Origin: Clostridia bacterium
Lineage (GTDB): Bacteria; Bacillota; Clostridia; Lachnospirales; Lachnospiraceae
Direction of reading: 5' to 3'
NCBI GenBank assembly: GCA_003246295.1
Contig: QKAS01000036.1
Location: 1-45,368, forward strand
Length of the DNA stretch: 45,368 nucleotides
Shown here: positions 1 to 10,718 of the stretch, piece after piece
Position numbering within the stretch: the stretch's first letter is position 1
Layout of the letters: each line of letters begins with the position of its first letter
The notes under the pieces: generated by a model
Seen by the model: the letters and a program-made list of their open reading frames with translations, nothing else
Told to the model about the DNA's origin: nothing
The model's database searches: none
Position numbers and translations under genes: made by a program

Positions 1-2
1 AT

Positions 3-902
3 GAAGCAGAATTCAATCGTGACGTAAATACGTTAGCAAGTAATCATACTGGATACGATGATGGAATTGTCGTATATGTGGATTATGAAGGTATGTCGGC
101 AAGCCCATCAAACTATTATGACATCATGGCGGTATACATGGTGAGATATGGGGTGGGTGATACTGCAACAATTATGAATGATACATCGAAAGCAAAGCTT
201 AAATCAGTTTTTGATGATATGTGCAGTTATACTACAACATCTGAAAATGAAACAGTAGAAAATGAGGATGGAACGACAAGTTCAACAACGGTATTGCATG
301 TCAATGTAACCTTGAAATCCTATAGAGATATGATTCCTATTTATAACTTTAATTCGGATGAAGTTGAGTTACTTGAAATCACAATGGATCCGGAAAATCT
401 TGCATTGATTGGATATACAGGTGGTACTGGTGGTGGAAGTGGAGGTGGTAATGCTGTTTCAGAACTTTCACAGGTGGAGATTACTGCAATAGTCAGTGGA
501 ATTACAGATGCAAAAGCAAAGCAGACATGTACTTATGCACTTAACAAGGTGGGATATCCGTATAGTCAGGATTATCGTGACAGTGGAAACTATTATGATT
601 GTTCTTCGCTGGCATATTATTCTTGGAAGGCAGCAGGCATAGATATTAGCTATGGTGGAGCAACAACAGCAGCAGCGGAAGGTCAAGGGCTGGATGAGAC
701 TGGAAAAACAGTTAGCTATGAAGAGATTCAGCCAGGTGATTTGATATTTTACAGTTATTGCAGTAATGGGCGGTATAAGAATATCAGTCATGTAGCTATT
801 TATGTAGGAAATGGTAAAGCAGTAGAAGCATTAAATGAAACTGTAGGCGTAATTTACCGTGATGTTAGCACAGGTAGTATTGTCATGATTGGAAGACCAT
901 AG
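3..902 (+). CDS. C40 (NlpC/P60) peptidase of a conjugative element, N-terminus outside window
   Basis: The reading frame is open from base 3, so the true start lies upstream; a GTG at 78 is only an internal candidate. The N-terminal half (to about 415) is a domain I recognise from CD1108-type mobile-element proteins. A Gly/Ser linker (about 420-450) follows, then a roughly 140-residue NlpC/P60 domain. The catalytic Cys is in YDCSSLAYYSW (Cys codon 600-602) and the His in ISHVAIYVG (near 790). Proteins of this family cut peptidoglycan peptides to let the conjugation machinery through the wall, so it should act outside the membrane. No signal peptide can be assessed because the 5' end is missing. 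Position just before the helicase/methylase gene fits Tn1549/CTn-type elements. Confidence 0.88.
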   Translation, partial: EAEFNRDVNTLASNHTGYDDGIVVYVDYEGMSASPSNYYDIMAVYMVRYGVGDTATIMNDTSKAKLKSVFDDMCSYTTTSENETVENEDGTTSSTTVLHVNVTLKSYRDMIPIYNFNSDEVELLEITMDPENLALIGYTGGTGGGSGGGNAVSELSQVEITAIVSGITDAKAKQTCTYALNKVGYPYSQDYRDSGNYYDCSSLAYYSWKAAGIDISYGGATTAAAEGQGLDETGKTVSYEEIQPGDLIFYSYCSNGRYKNISHVAIYVGNGKAVEALNETVGVIYRDVSTGSIVMIGRP

Positions 903-953
903 TGTCATAACCAGATTACGAAGGTGCAAGTAAATAAAATATGTATGAATAAC

Positions 954-980
954 AGGGCAGAGCCAAAAGGTTTTGCCCTC
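954..980 (+). other. Intergenic RNA hairpin in the leader of the next gene
   Basis: An 11-bp stem (954-964 with 969-979, including two G-T pairs) closes an AAAA loop. It ends about 11 nt before the GGAGG at 990-994. No T-run follows, so it is not a simple terminator. Similar hairpins precede other genes of this element at 9875 and 10675. Confidence 0.6.
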
Positions 981-1000
981 TATTAGATTGGAGGCTATGT

Positions 1001-1912
1001 ATGGAATTAAATAATATGATATTAGTTACAGAGAACTGGAAGGGAAGAGAAACTAATTTTCTTCTAACAATTGAGGATTACAAAAAATCCGTAGTGTCAA
1101 CGTTATATGCTTCACCATCAGAGACAGTGGATGCAATGATAGATTTATGTGAAAGTTGGAAAGATGCCGAGCACTGGGCAGAATTATATTTCACTTCAAA
1201 TAAATCAATATCTGCTCGCTATTGTAATGGAGAAGAACAACTTCGTAAATTTCTATATGGATACTTTAATGATCCAGACAATACTTGGGAATTTGATGAA
1301 AAAAGATGCAGTGCAGCTAGTCTAGAGATTCTCAAAGGGATAGGAATAACAACGGATGGAAAAGGTTCAGGAATTCAATACACCTATGAAGCGGTAATAA
1401 AAACATTTGAACAGGGCGAAATTCTTCATAATTTTAATGGTTCAGATTATAGAGTGCTTGAGAAACTTTCTGCAAGAAATCTGATGTTGATGAATGAGCG
1501 TAATGGTGAGTTTATGGTTGCAATTGGTGTGAATTTTTATGTTCGACATCCAAAAGGCGATATGCCAACTACCAATAACATGGTGTATGGAATTGAATGG
1601 AATCATGGCATTTATTATAGTCAAACACCATCAACAATTGATTTTAGAGAGATTAGAGATAAATACGGAGAAGTAAAAGAAGTGATTTCTTTACAGGATT
1701 TTAGAAATGAACTGGAAGATAAATTTCACTTTTATCGAAAGATCATAGATAGCGTTTTGCTTGAAACAGCTGTAAAGGAAGTAGCGCAAAATAGTATTTA
1801 TGAAGTATTTCAGACTGGTCGAGAGGAAGTCTTTCAGAAAAATCTGAATTCTGGCATGTATGACCGTAATTTCCTTGGAATACCAGAAACCAGTAGGGAC
1901 ATGGCACGATAG
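1001..1912 (+). CDS. Conjugative-element protein of unknown function
   Basis: This 303-residue soluble protein has no signal peptide or membrane segment that I can see. The start is fixed by GGAGG at 990-994, 6 nt upstream. It is acidic and rich in aromatic residues. The middle section (about residues 140-210, with the stretch ILHNFNGSDYRVLEKLSARN) resembles small accessory domains found in large polyvalent proteins of conjugative elements, but I cannot name the family. It lies between the wall peptidase and the helicase/methylase, in the same orientation and probably the same transcript. A role in transfer or element maintenance is an inference from context only. Confidence 0.75.
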   Translation: MELNNMILVTENWKGRETNFLLTIEDYKKSVVSTLYASPSETVDAMIDLCESWKDAEHWAELYFTSNKSISARYCNGEEQLRKFLYGYFNDPDNTWEFDEKRCSAASLEILKGIGITTDGKGSGIQYTYEAVIKTFEQGEILHNFNGSDYRVLEKLSARNLMLMNERNGEFMVAIGVNFYVRHPKGDMPTTNNMVYGIEWNHGIYYSQTPSTIDFREIRDKYGEVKEVISLQDFRNELEDKFHFYRKIIDSVLLETAVKEVAQNSIYEVFQTGREEVFQKNLNSGMYDRNFLGIPETSRDMAR

Positions 1913-1945
1913 ACAAACTAACAATAAAAAATGGAGGATTTTAAT

Positions 1946-2317
1946 ATGAGTAAATTAGCAGGTAATGATTTAATGAAGGATATGGAGTTTTTAATAAATG
2001 AACTTCACAAGGAATGGGATAGAAGTGGAGCAACAAAGGCTACTGTAATTATTGAAATTGAAGAAGCAACAGAAGTTAATCAGACTTTAGCAGCTAAAAT
2101 TGTGGAAAAGCAGGAAATGCTTGAAAAAGATGAACTGTCTTTTAAGCAAAGCATTGGTCTTTCTAGAGAAAATTATGTATTGCTAAGATTGATTAAGAAG
2201 ATTAAATCAAAGGAAGATAAGACTAATGAAAAAGGTCTTGATATGGAATTTTCTGTACCTCTTGATAAGGAAGAATATAAACTTTTTAAGAGTATGTTTA
2301 GCCCTAAGCTTGTGTAG
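1946..2317 (+). CDS. Small conjugative-element protein, unknown function
   Basis: A 123-residue, charged, mostly helical protein. An ATG at 1931 is in frame, but GGAGG at 1933-1937 overlaps it and sits 8 nt before the ATG at 1946, so 1946 is the real start (MSKLAGNDLMK). The C-terminal half is very lysine/glutamate rich with no Cys and no membrane segment. Proteins of this size and position occur in Tn1549-like elements just before the helicase/methylase gene and carry only DUF names. The stop is 33 nt before the helicase start, so the two are likely co-translated. Function unknown. Confidence 0.75.
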   Translation: MSKLAGNDLMKDMEFLINELHKEWDRSGATKATVIIEIEEATEVNQTLAAKIVEKQEMLEKDELSFKQSIGLSRENYVLLRLIKKIKSKEDKTNEKGLDMEFSVPLDKEEYKLFKSMFSPKLV

Positions 2318-2350
2318 TGATTGGAAAAACAATTAGGAAAGGAGCAGTAT

Positions 2351-5300
2351 ATGAGAGTAGATAATCAAGTGCAACAGCTTTATGATGTGATGATAAAAGA
2401 TGTCACTACGAATGAAGCAAAATGGCGAGATGTATGTCATATGATTGGGCAGTTATATCGTTATGAGTTTGATAATATTCTTATGGTGTATGCACAACGT
2501 CCCCAAGCAACCTTAGTGGCTGATTTTGATACTTGGAAAAAGGTTGACCGTTTCGTGAAACAAGGAAGTAAAGGAATAGCAATATTTCCATCAAGAGCCT
2601 TGAAGCCATATATGAGAAATGTCTTTGATATATCAGATACGGGTGGAAGGAATAGGCAATTAACATGGAATCTAGATGAGAATAATTTGTTAGACTACAT
2701 GAATTATCTGGCATCAGAAGGACGCATCCTTCAGCTTGAAGGTATAGAACAGGATTATTTGAAAGAACAGCTAAAACTCTTTACACAAACTGATGTTCGG
2801 AGTATAATAAAAGAGGAATTCGATGAACGAATGACAGAAATTAGGCAACTAACAGGTAGTGTGATTAAGGATTATGCGCGAAGTAATGAGCCAAACGAAA
2901 GTTTACTTTCAGTTGGCGAATACCGCGGTCAGCGAGATGATAATCGAGCTGATGAAGAAACGCAAGAGCTTACTGTAGAACAGATGGTGTATAAAAGCAT
3001 CATGTATGCAGTAGGAACAAGATGTGGGTTTGACTTATCCGGCGAAGAACAGGATTTTAGTCAGATTGTAAACTTTTCTGATGAAGAAGTGGTTTACCGC
3101 CTTGGTTCTCTTGTATGCGATGTCTCCTGTAGTGTTCTTAGAGAGTTTAGCAAAAATCTAAAAACAATTGAACGGCAGAAGGATATTTCTGCGGAAAGGA
3201 GAATAGCATATGGCAGAAGTGACATTAACGTACACGGAAGTGGACGGACTATTGTACCCGAATCTAGTATTACCACAGGAGGAAGAGAAAAATCTTCTGA
3301 ATCTAGGCAAATACGGAATGATGGCACTGAATTATCTGAAGGAGAACGAGGTAAGCAGATACAAGACACTGTACCGCTTCGGGAAACTAGCACAGAAGAT
3401 GCACGAAGTGGACGAGGAAGCAAACCAGTTGTTAGATACGCTGATGGAGAGTTACCTAAAGAAGAACAAACCCGTGGATCCCAATTCAACCATGGAGATG
3501 TGGAAGATAAGGGAACAGGCGAAGATGCAGGCAGAGGAGATCGTTCTGAATCAGATAGTAATGCGTTTTCATTAGAAAATGTATCTGAAGTTCCGCTAGA
3601 AGAAGCACAAGATAATGAACTTAATAAAGAATTACATGAAATAAATTCATTAGGACAATCAAGGGAAGCCGAGTATCATCAGGCTTCCTTTTTCGACGTT
3701 TCAAAGGAAGAAAAATCAGCTTCTAAGTTCACATATATGCAACCAAAGAAAGAACTTGTAGTACCACATGAATATATTGTTGATGTTGTAAAACGTGGCA
3801 CTGGTTTTGAAGGCGGCAAGAAACGTGTTTGTGATATTTATCAGAATGTGATGGAAGCATCGGAACGAACCAAACTAATAAAGAAGGAATATGGTCTTGG
3901 CGGTGCCGGATGGCCAATTGATGGTTATGGTCTTCATGGCTATGATTCTTTCAAAGCCAATGGACTTCGCTTTCAATGGAAAGATACGGAAGGCGAGAAA
4001 GAAGGCTATGTTAGTTGGTCGTCAATAGAGAGTGAAATCGGTGTATTAATTCTAACTGGAGAGTATATACAAACACGAACAAGTATTGATGAAATATCGA
4101 TGGATGGAGATAGAGAAGATCTCAACATTACTGAGGACGCCATTGAAATGTCAGATGCGGAACAAGTGCTTGATGATTTTTCAATACCAGATGAGCTTGA
4201 TGAAATGCAAGGGATGTCTGATGAAGAACTTGCAGAGGAAGATCGGTTAGTTACAGAGGCTGAATATAGAGCGGAAATAGAAGCGGAAAATGCAGCGTAT
4301 GATGATTTATTGCATGGAGAAGTGATAGATGTTGATGGAAGTGTTATTAAATCTAGATCTGAGTTTTCGGAGTCATTAAGACAAGTAGAATCAATGGATG
4401 GAGAACTTCGACAAGCAATTGAGATTTATGTTACGGAATGCTCTTCTATAAAACCATATCAGCCTTTTCTTAAAGTAATATATGAAAGTAGTTTGTTACC
4501 ACCTGATAAGATTAGTTTTGTTAACAGAACAATTAACCATAGTGGAAAGGAATACTCCCAAGCGTATTCTAATAATGCCTATGGATTGATTGAATACAAT
4601 CAGAGTCAGATGGGTGTTATGGTTAATTATAAGGGAAGTGATGGAGAACGACATAAATCAGATGTGACTTTTGAACAGATTTATGAGGTCTGTGCATATC
4701 TAATTAAAACTGGTAGTTTTGTGGGGAAAGAACAGGAAGATAGATTCAATCAATTATGGAGTGATACACCATTTGATAAGAAAAATCCTTTATATCAGGA
4801 TTTTGAACGCAGATCAGCTTCATTTAATACACCAAAGCCACAGAAACATAATTTCCATTTTAATTTATGGGAAGTTGAAACTGGTGGGGCAAAGACTAGA
4901 TACAAATGGAATATTGATGCAATTCATATTTTACGTGTAGTTGAGGAAGAAGGAAGACTTGCAACACCAAAAGAACAACAGGTAATGGCAAAGTTTGTTG
5001 GGTGGGGTGGTTTGGCTCAGGTATTTAATAAAGAAGACAGTGCGTGGAGTCATGAATATATGGAACTTAGGAACCTGCTTTCTGAAGATGAATATATAGC
5101 TGCTAGAGCGACGGTTAATAATGCTTTTTATACAACACCTGCGATTGCAAGCTGTATGAATCAAGCTTTAATTAATTTTGGATTCCGAAATGGAAATGTT
5201 TTAGAACCCTCTATGGGAATCGGCAATTTCTTTGGAAGTCTACCAACACCATTGCAGGGATGTAAGTTATATGGTGTTGAGGTAGATAGTATTTCAGGTA

Positions 5301-8300
5301 GAATTGCGAAACAGTTATATCAAAAAGCCAATATCAGTATTACCGGCTTTGAGAAGACTAACTATCCTGATAACTTCTTTGACGTGGCAATTGGTAATGT
5401 ACCTTTTGGTGATTACAAGCTATATGATCCAAAGTATAATAAACATAATTTTCGTATTCATGATTATTTTCTTTCAAAAGCAATTGATCAGGTAAGACCC
5501 GGCGGTATTGTTGCATTTATTACGACGAAAGGAACACTTGATAAAAGCAATCCTTCGGTTAGAAAATATCTTGCAGAAAGAGCTGTACTCATCGGTGCTA
5601 TTCGACTTCCTAATACAGCATTTCATGATAATGCAGGTACTGATGTTACAGCAGATATTCTTTTCCTTCAAAAGAGAGAAAGAACAATGTCTGTAGAACC
5701 GGATTGGGTGCATTTGGGTTATACGGAGAATGGGATTGCAATAAATTCTTATTTCGTAGAGCATCCCGATATGATGCTTGGAGCAATGGAATACGATAAC
5801 CGCATGTTTGGAGAGGGAAGTAAGTATACAGCCTGTGTTAACCATGACGATAACTTTAATCTATATGAGGCGTTACAGCGTGCTGTGAAAAAACTTACTG
5901 CCACGATTCCAGAGTTAGAACTATTAGAAAATATGGATGATCAACAGAAAGATATTATTCCGGCAAATCCCGAAGTTAGAAATTTCACTTATACCTTTAT
6001 GGATGGGAAACTTTATTTCAGAGAAAATTCCCAGATGTACCGTAAGGAGGTGAGTGCAAACATGGAGGAACGTATTAAGGCTATGGATCATATTCGAGCA
6101 GTAACCAGAGAACTAATTGAGATACAGACGCAGGGGTGCAGTGAGCAGGAATTAGCTGGAAAGCAGAAGGTCTTGAATGAAAGGTATGATGTATTTGCTA
6201 AGAAATACGGTTCTATTGCGGAAAGAGAAAATAGTAGAGCCTTTCGTAATGATTCGGATTATCCGCTGCTTTGTTCCTTGGAGGTAGTTGATGAAGACGG
6301 AATTGTAAAGAAAGCAGATATGTTTTACAAACAGACAATTAAACCGAAGGTGCAGATTGAAAGAGTAGAGACTGCGGTGGAAGCATTAAATGTTTCCATG
6401 AATGAATATGGAAGTGTAAATATTCCTTTTATGCTTAGTATCTATCATCCAGATATTTCAAAAGCGATGGCTGAGCTTCCAGAAGGAAGTAGCTTATCAG
6501 TGCACGCAAGAGCAGAGCTTGAACGAGGCATTATGATTGAAGAATTAAAAGGCATTATCTATCTAAATCCTATGGCTTACAATGAGAATAACTTGAATGT
6601 AGGGTGGGAGAGTGCTGATGAATATTTATCAGGTAATGTAAGGGATAAATTTCGAATAGCAAAAGCATTTGCAGAAAATGATCCGGAATTATTTGGAGTA
6701 AATGCAAAAGCATTAGAACAGGTACAACCGCTTAATTTGGATGCTTCTGAGATTGATGTAAGAATAGGTAGTACCTGGATTGAATCAGAGGATTATGAAC
6801 AATTTATTTATGAACTGCTAAACACTCCAAGGAGAGCGAGGGCGGTCAGAAGCCAGTATTATAATTCTGGAATTCAGCTTCATTTGAACAAATATACAAT
6901 GGAATGGTTTGTTGAGAATAAATCAATGGATAAGCATTCTGTGGCAGCTACCAAGACTTATGGTACTGGCCGCATGGATGCTTATTCTGTTTTTGAACAG
7001 ACCTTGAATCTTAAGACGGTAACAGTTAAGGATCGTGTAGAGGATGGGGATGGAAAATATCATTATGTTGTGAATAAGAATGAGACAATGCTTGCAAGGG
7101 AGAAACAGAATCAGATCAAAGAAGCTTTTAAGGATTGGATTTTTAAGGATCCCGAGCGCCGAGCGAAGTATGTGGAATATTATAATGAAACATTTAATAA
7201 CAGCAGGCTTCGTGAATATGATGGCTCTCATTTGCAGTTTCCTGGTATGAATCCAGAGATTGTACTAAAACCACATCAGAGAAATGCAGTAGCAAGAATT
7301 TTAATGGGTGGAAATACCTTACTTGCCCATTGTGTTGGTGCTGGGAAGTCCTTTGAAATGATGGCAGCATGTATGGAACAAAAACGACTTGGACTTGCCA
7401 ATAAGACAGTGATGGTGGTTCCGAAATCTCTAATAGGACAAACAGCCGGAGAGTTTTTAAGACTTTATCCGTCTGCTAATATTTTGGTAGCAACAGAACG
7501 GGACTTTGAGAAGAGTAAGAGAAAGCAGTTTATCTCAAGAATAGCAACGGGAGATTATGATTGTATTATTATGTCTCATTCTCAGTTTGAGAAGGTGCCA
7601 ATTTCAGCGGAACGGAAAGAGCGTATGATTAATGAACAGATAGAAGAGATGTCGTATGCAATTGAAGATGCAAAGCGAGCAAATAGTGAGCGATGGACTG
7701 TGAAACAGATGGAATCCATGAAGAAGAAATTAGAAGAGCAGCTACGAACTCTTACTGATGAAAGCAGAAAAGATGACCTGATTACCTTTGAAGAATTAGG
7801 AATCGATTCCATCATGGTGGATGAAGCACATGGGTATAAGAACCTTGCTATATTTTCTAAGATGAACAATGTATCTGGTATTTCAAGTTCAGGGGCTAAG
7901 AAGTCTACGGATATGCAGCTCAAATGTCAGTATATTAGTGAAATCAGTGATGGCAGAGGCGTCGTGTTTGCAACAGGAACTCCGATTAGTAATACAATGT
8001 GCGAAATGTATGTTATGCAATCATATTTGCAAAAGAATGCTTTAGAGAGAATGGGTATTTATCATTTTGATTCCTGGGCATCAAACTTTGGAGAGGTAAC
8101 AACAGCGTTAGAGCTTACCGTTGAAGGGAGCGGGTTTCGGTTTAAGAGCCGCTTTAATAAGTTTACGAATTTACCAGAGCTTATGAATATTTTCAGAGAA
8201 GTAGCAGATGTGCAGACCGCAGATATGCTTGATTTGGAGGTGCCAAAACTTCGAGATGAAAAGTATACCATTGTAGAGAGTGAACCGGATTGGTATGTAA

Positions 8301-9802
8301 AGCAGGTGATGGAAAATTTCGTGGTAAGGGCAGAGCGTATCCGTAATGGTGGCGTGGATCCAAGTGAAGATAATTTTTTGAAGATTACACATGAAGCTAG
8401 ACTGTTAGGAACCGATGCAAGATTATTAGATTCAGATGCACCAAATAATCCGGATGGAAAGCTGAATAAGGTAGTTGATAATATTGCTTTTGAGTATAGG
8501 AAGGCTATCAGAGAAGACAAAATAGGATGTCAGCTTGTATTTTCTGATATTGGAACACCCAAATCTTCTTGGTCACCAGAGGAACAATTAGAAGAATTTG
8601 ATATATACAATTATGTAAAAACAGAATTAGTCAAGAGAGGTATTCCGGCAAATGAAATAGCATTTATTCATGATGCGAAAAGCGATGCACAAAGAGATGC
8701 ACTATTCAAAGATATGAGGACAGGAAAGAAGAAAATATTGATTGGTTCTACGGATAAGTGTGGGACGGGAGTCAATGTCCAGACTCATTTAGTAGCCATG
8801 CACCATATTGATTGTCCTTGGAAACCTTCTAGTATTGAACAAAGAGAAGGAAGGGGTATCAGGCAGGGGAATGAGAATTCTGAAATAGCAGTGTATAGAT
8901 ATGTTACGAAGGGAACCTTTGATGCATATTCCTGGTCATTAGTGGAAAATAAGCAGCGATTTATTAGTCAGGTAATGACAAGTAAATCGGTATCTAGAAC
9001 CTGTGAGGATATTGATGAAGCCACACTTTCCTATGCGGAGATTAAAGCTGTTGCAACAGGTAATCCACTTATCCGTGAGAAGATGGAGTTAGATAATGAT
9101 GTGCAACGTTTAAAACTCTTAAAAGCATCCTATGACAGTCAGCGATATAGTTTGCAGGATAATTTCATGCTACGTTTCCCGAAGCTTATTAAAGCAGCAG
9201 AAGAGAAACTTGCCTGTGTCCGTGAGGATATTATGACGAAAGACAAACAGTTAATTGCAAGTCCAGAGTTTAGTATAACCATTGGTAAATCACAATTTAC
9301 AGAACGAGTGGATGGAGGAACGGTTATGCTGGAAGCTATCAGTAAATGCAAGACAGGTGATATTTATCCAATTGGCAGATTCAAAGGGTTTGATTTGCTT
9401 GTAGAGAAGAATTATATGGGAGTAAATTATATGGTCCTTCGAGGCAAGACTGAGTACAAAGCAGAACTTAGTACGAGCCCTGTTGGTAATATGGTCAAGC
9501 TTGAAAACACATTTCATGGGTTATCAGAAAATGAAGTATTTCTGATTAAGAAGATAGAACAGTACCAACGGGACATGGAACAGTCAAAGCAGGAGTATGA
9601 AAAGCCATTTTCGTACGAAGCAGAGTTTAAAGAGAAACTGGCAAGGCAGTTTGCATTAAATGCAGAGCTTGATCTTGAAAACAGCAAGGTGGAAGATGTT
9701 GATTTGAATGGCGTAGAAGTTAAGGATAATGATGTTCCAGACAGTAATGTGGCAGAGCGAGGAAATGAGTACTTAACGGAACAGGATAATATGAGGAGGT
9801 AG
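2351..9802 (+). CDS. Giant SNF2-type helicase / N6-adenine DNA methylase fusion of a conjugative element
   Basis: About 2,483 residues. A TTG at 2321 is in frame, but AAAGGAG at 2338-2344 is 6 nt before the ATG at 2351, which I take as the start. Order of parts: an ArdC/LtrC-like N-terminal domain (residues 1-100); a disordered charged linker (about 285-420); small polyvalent domains; a methyltransferase with EPSMGIGNF near 951 (SAM motif) and NVPFGDY near 1015 (catalytic NPPY-type motif); and a helicase with GAGKS near 1660, DEAH near 1822, FATGTPIS near 1877 and [10 protein letters not shown] near 2160. Such proteins are a hallmark of Tn1549/CTn elements and are thought to act on element DNA, for example by masking it from restriction, but the role is not settled. 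The linker overlaps a +1-frame gene at 3210-3575. Confidence 0.93.
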   Translation: MRVDNQVQQLYDVMIKDVTTNEAKWRDVCHMIGQLYRYEFDNILMVYAQRPQATLVADFDTWKKVDRFVKQGSKGIAIFPSRALKPYMRNVFDISDTGGRNRQLTWNLDENNLLDYMNYLASEGRILQLEGIEQDYLKEQLKLFTQTDVRSIIKEEFDERMTEIRQLTGSVIKDYARSNEPNESLLSVGEYRGQRDDNRADEETQELTVEQMVYKSIMYAVGTRCGFDLSGEEQDFSQIVNFSDEEVVYRLGSLVCDVSCSVLREFSKNLKTIERQKDISAERRIAYGRSDINVHGSGRTIVPESSITTGGREKSSESRQIRNDGTELSEGERGKQIQDTVPLRETSTEDARSGRGSKPVVRYADGELPKEEQTRGSQFNHGDVEDKGTGEDAGRGDRSESDSNAFSLENVSEVPLEEAQDNELNKELHEINSLGQSREAEYHQASFFDVSKEEKSASKFTYMQPKKELVVPHEYIVDVVKRGTGFEGGKKRVCDIYQNVMEASERTKLIKKEYGLGGAGWPIDGYGLHGYDSFKANGLRFQWKDTEGEKEGYVSWSSIESEIGVLILTGEYIQTRTSIDEISMDGDREDLNITEDAIEMSDAEQVLDDFSIPDELDEMQGMSDEELAEEDRLVTEAEYRAEIEAENAAYDDLLHGEVIDVDGSVIKSRSEFSESLRQVESMDGELRQAIEIYVTECSSIKPYQPFLKVIYESSLLPPDKISFVNRTINHSGKEYSQAYSNNAYGLIEYNQSQMGVMVNYKGSDGERHKSDVTFEQIYEVCAYLIKTGSFVGKEQEDRFNQLWSDTPFDKKNPLYQDFERRSASFNTPKPQKHNFHFNLWEVETGGAKTRYKWNIDAIHILRVVEEEGRLATPKEQQVMAKFVGWGGLAQVFNKEDSAWSHEYMELRNLLSEDEYIAARATVNNAFYTTPAIASCMNQALINFGFRNGNVLEPSMGIGNFFGSLPTPLQGCKLYGVEVDSISGRIAKQLYQKANISITGFEKTNYPDNFFDVAIGNVPFGDYKLYDPKYNKHNFRIHDYFLSKAIDQVRPGGIVAFITTKGTLDKSNPSVRKYLAERAVLIGAIRLPNTAFHDNAGTDVTADILFLQKRERTMSVEPDWVHLGYTENGIAINSYFVEHPDMMLGAMEYDNRMFGEGSKYTACVNHDDNFNLYEALQRAVKKLTATIPELELLENMDDQQKDIIPANPEVRNFTYTFMDGKLYFRENSQMYRKEVSANMEERIKAMDHIRAVTRELIEIQTQGCSEQELAGKQKVLNERYDVFAKKYGSIAERENSRAFRNDSDYPLLCSLEVVDEDGIVKKADMFYKQTIKPKVQIERVETAVEALNVSMNEYGSVNIPFMLSIYHPDISKAMAELPEGSSLSVHARAELERGIMIEELKGIIYLNPMAYNENNLNVGWESADEYLSGNVRDKFRIAKAFAENDPELFGVNAKALEQVQPLNLDASEIDVRIGSTWIESEDYEQFIYELLNTPRRARAVRSQYYNSGIQLHLNKYTMEWFVENKSMDKHSVAATKTYGTGRMDAYSVFEQTLNLKTVTVKDRVEDGDGKYHYVVNKNETMLAREKQNQIKEAFKDWIFKDPERRAKYVEYYNETFNNSRLREYDGSHLQFPGMNPEIVLKPHQRNAVARILMGGNTLLAHCVGAGKSFEMMAACMEQKRLGLANKTVMVVPKSLIGQTAGEFLRLYPSANILVATERDFEKSKRKQFISRIATGDYDCIIMSHSQFEKVPISAERKERMINEQIEEMSYAIEDAKRANSERWTVKQMESMKKKLEEQLRTLTDESRKDDLITFEELGIDSIMVDEAHGYKNLAIFSKMNNVSGISSSGAKKSTDMQLKCQYISEISDGRGVVFATGTPISNTMCEMYVMQSYLQKNALERMGIYHFDSWASNFGEVTTALELTVEGSGFRFKSRFNKFTNLPELMNIFREVADVQTADMLDLEVPKLRDEKYTIVESEPDWYVKQVMENFVVRAERIRNGGVDPSEDNFLKITHEARLLGTDARLLDSDAPNNPDGKLNKVVDNIAFEYRKAIREDKIGCQLVFSDIGTPKSSWSPEEQLEEFDIYNYVKTELVKRGIPANEIAFIHDAKSDAQRDALFKDMRTGKKKILIGSTDKCGTGVNVQTHLVAMHHIDCPWKPSSIEQREGRGIRQGNENSEIAVYRYVTKGTFDAYSWSLVENKQRFISQVMTSKSVSRTCEDIDEATLSYAEIKAVATGNPLIREKMELDNDVQRLKLLKASYDSQRYSLQDNFMLRFPKLIKAAEEKLACVREDIMTKDKQLIASPEFSITIGKSQFTERVDGGTVMLEAISKCKTGDIYPIGRFKGFDLLVEKNYMGVNYMVLRGKTEYKAELSTSPVGNMVKLENTFHGLSENEVFLIKKIEQYQRDMEQSKQEYEKPFSYEAEFKEKLARQFALNAELDLENSKVEDVDLNGVEVKDNDVPDSNVAERGNEYLTEQDNMRR
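3210..3575 (+). CDS. tnpV: TnpV-like protein encoded in +1 frame inside the helicase/methylase gene
   Basis: A 121-residue protein lies wholly inside the helicase gene in another frame. It has its own ribosome binding site, AGGAG at 3197-3201, 8 nt before the ATG. From memory it matches the transposon-encoded TnpV family (Pfam PF14198) along its length: an opening [19 protein letters not shown], a central [14 protein letters not shown], and a terminal [18 protein letters not shown], which mirrors the usual ending around AEEIVLNELI. In the helicase frame the same bases encode a low-complexity, charged, Gly/Arg-rich linker (residues about 287-408), as expected if that frame is free to drift. 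TnpV function is unknown. It could be a real overprinted gene or a relic of an old insertion that stayed open in both frames. Confidence 0.72.
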   Translation: MAEVTLTYTEVDGLLYPNLVLPQEEEKNLLNLGKYGMMALNYLKENEVSRYKTLYRFGKLAQKMHEVDEEANQLLDTLMESYLKKNKPVDPNSTMEMWKIREQAKMQAEEIVLNQIVMRFH

Positions 9803-9804
9803 TC

Positions 9805-9843
9805 ATGTTCTATCACGTTTTAGTGGTTAGATTAAGCAAGTAG
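9805..9843 (+). CDS. 12-residue micro-ORF, possible leader peptide
   Basis: ATG at 9805 is followed by 12 codons (MFYHVLVVRLSK) and a TAG. A perfect AGGAGG at 9794-9799, inside the last codons of the helicase gene, is 5 nt upstream. A terminator-like hairpin starts about 30 nt after its stop. The arrangement of strong ribosome binding site, tiny ORF and hairpin resembles a leader peptide, but chance cannot be ruled out. Confidence 0.4.
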   Translation: MFYHVLVVRLSK

Positions 9844-9874
9844 AAGATTATAGCAGAAATATTTATAGTGTGTT

Positions 9875-9904
9875 GGGATTGTCATTGCGGCAGTCCCTTT
9901 TTAT
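9875..9904 (+). terminator. Terminator-like hairpin between helicase and SpoVG-like gene
   Basis: GGGATTGTC (9875-9883) pairs with GGCAGTCCC (9889-9897), followed by TTTTTATT. It has the form of an intrinsic terminator or attenuator ahead of the tandem SpoVG gene. A second small hairpin, GTATGC/GCATAC, lies at 9923-9939. Confidence 0.6.
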
Positions 9905-9955
9905 TGAAAAAAATATTTTAACGTATGCCAGAAGCATACAGAAAGAGAGGATTTT

Positions 9956-10663
9956 ATGAAGTATTCAATTAGAGCAAATGAGATTAAGGATAATGAAAAG
10001 CAACAAGGCGAGAATGCATCTCACCTAAGAGGTTTTGCAACATTAATCATTGGAGATCACTTTAAAATTTCCAATATTGCGATTTTGGAAAGTAACGAGG
10101 GGAAACTTTTTGTGTCAATGCCGCGCTACAAATCCAGTGATAAGGATGAAAAGGGCGCGAATGTATATAAGGATGTATGTAATCCAATTACAAAAGAATT
10201 TCGTGAGGAACTTTATGAAAATATCTTAGAGGCTTTTGAAAAGGCAAAGTGTGCAGATAAAACTGAAGAAGTTAAGAGCCAAGAGGGAACAGAGATGCCT
10301 AGTTTTTCAGTTTCAGTAACTCCTTTTGAAAGAGAGGGAAGTAATATCCGAGGACTAGCACGCATTTATTTTGAGGATTGCTTTATTGTAAATAATGTAT
10401 CCATTCTTCAAGGAAAAGAAGAGAGTTTATTTATTGCAATGCCTTCTTATCGTACAAAACAGGTGGATGAGAATCAGAAGCCGGTCTATCAGGATGTTTG
10501 TTATCCAATTACCAAGGAATTTCGTGAAAAACTCTATGTAGAGATTGTAAATGAGTATGAACAGGCGAAAGAGAAGAATCAGAACCAGACAAGAGAGAAT
10601 GCAGAAAAACAGGCAGAGAGTACAGAGAAACAGCAGGAAAAAGAGGCAACTCCTTTTCGCTAA
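9956..10663 (+). CDS. Tandem SpoVG-domain protein of a conjugative element
   Basis: 235 residues with two SpoVG-like domains in a row, about residues 1-100 and 112-205. Each has the family core: a strand around the hydrophobic segment before SNIAIL or NNVSIL, then LFVSMPRYK or LFIAMPSYR, then a conserved D-V-C-x-P-I-T-K-E-F-R-E helix. SpoVG is normally one domain of about 95 residues that binds nucleic acid as a dimer, so this fusion may act as a built-in dimer. The last 30 residues are a Gln/Glu/Lys tail. The start is set by AGAGAGG at 9944-9950. It likely regulates element RNA or DNA, which is inferred from the family. Confidence 0.85.
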   Translation: MKYSIRANEIKDNEKQQGENASHLRGFATLIIGDHFKISNIAILESNEGKLFVSMPRYKSSDKDEKGANVYKDVCNPITKEFREELYENILEAFEKAKCADKTEEVKSQEGTEMPSFSVSVTPFEREGSNIRGLARIYFEDCFIVNNVSILQGKEESLFIAMPSYRTKQVDENQKPVYQDVCYPITKEFREKLYVEIVNEYEQAKEKNQNQTRENAEKQAESTEKQQEKEATPFR

Positions 10664-10674
10664 TAACTAATTTA

Positions 10675-10694
10675 GGGCGGGCGGTTGCCCGTCC
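10675..10694 (+). other. Intergenic RNA hairpin upstream of the coiled-coil gene
   Basis: GGGCGGGC (10675-10682) pairs with GCCCGTCC (10687-10694) around a GGTT loop, one G-T pair. There is no T-run. It ends 12 nt before the GGAGG at 10707-10711, the same placement as the hairpin at 954-980. Confidence 0.6.
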
Positions 10695-10718
10695 TTACTA
10701 ATGAATGGAGGAATTAAC

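Noticed and set aside
468..791. 107-codon minus-strand frame in the C40 peptidase gene
   Set aside because: Antisense to the NlpC/P60 domain with its catalytic motifs; composition is Cys/Ile rich as expected from reversed codons.
3094..3489. 131-codon frame on the minus strand inside the helicase gene
   Set aside because: No ribosome binding site, no recognisable family, and it overlaps the same linker whose plus-strand +1 frame already explains the unusual composition.
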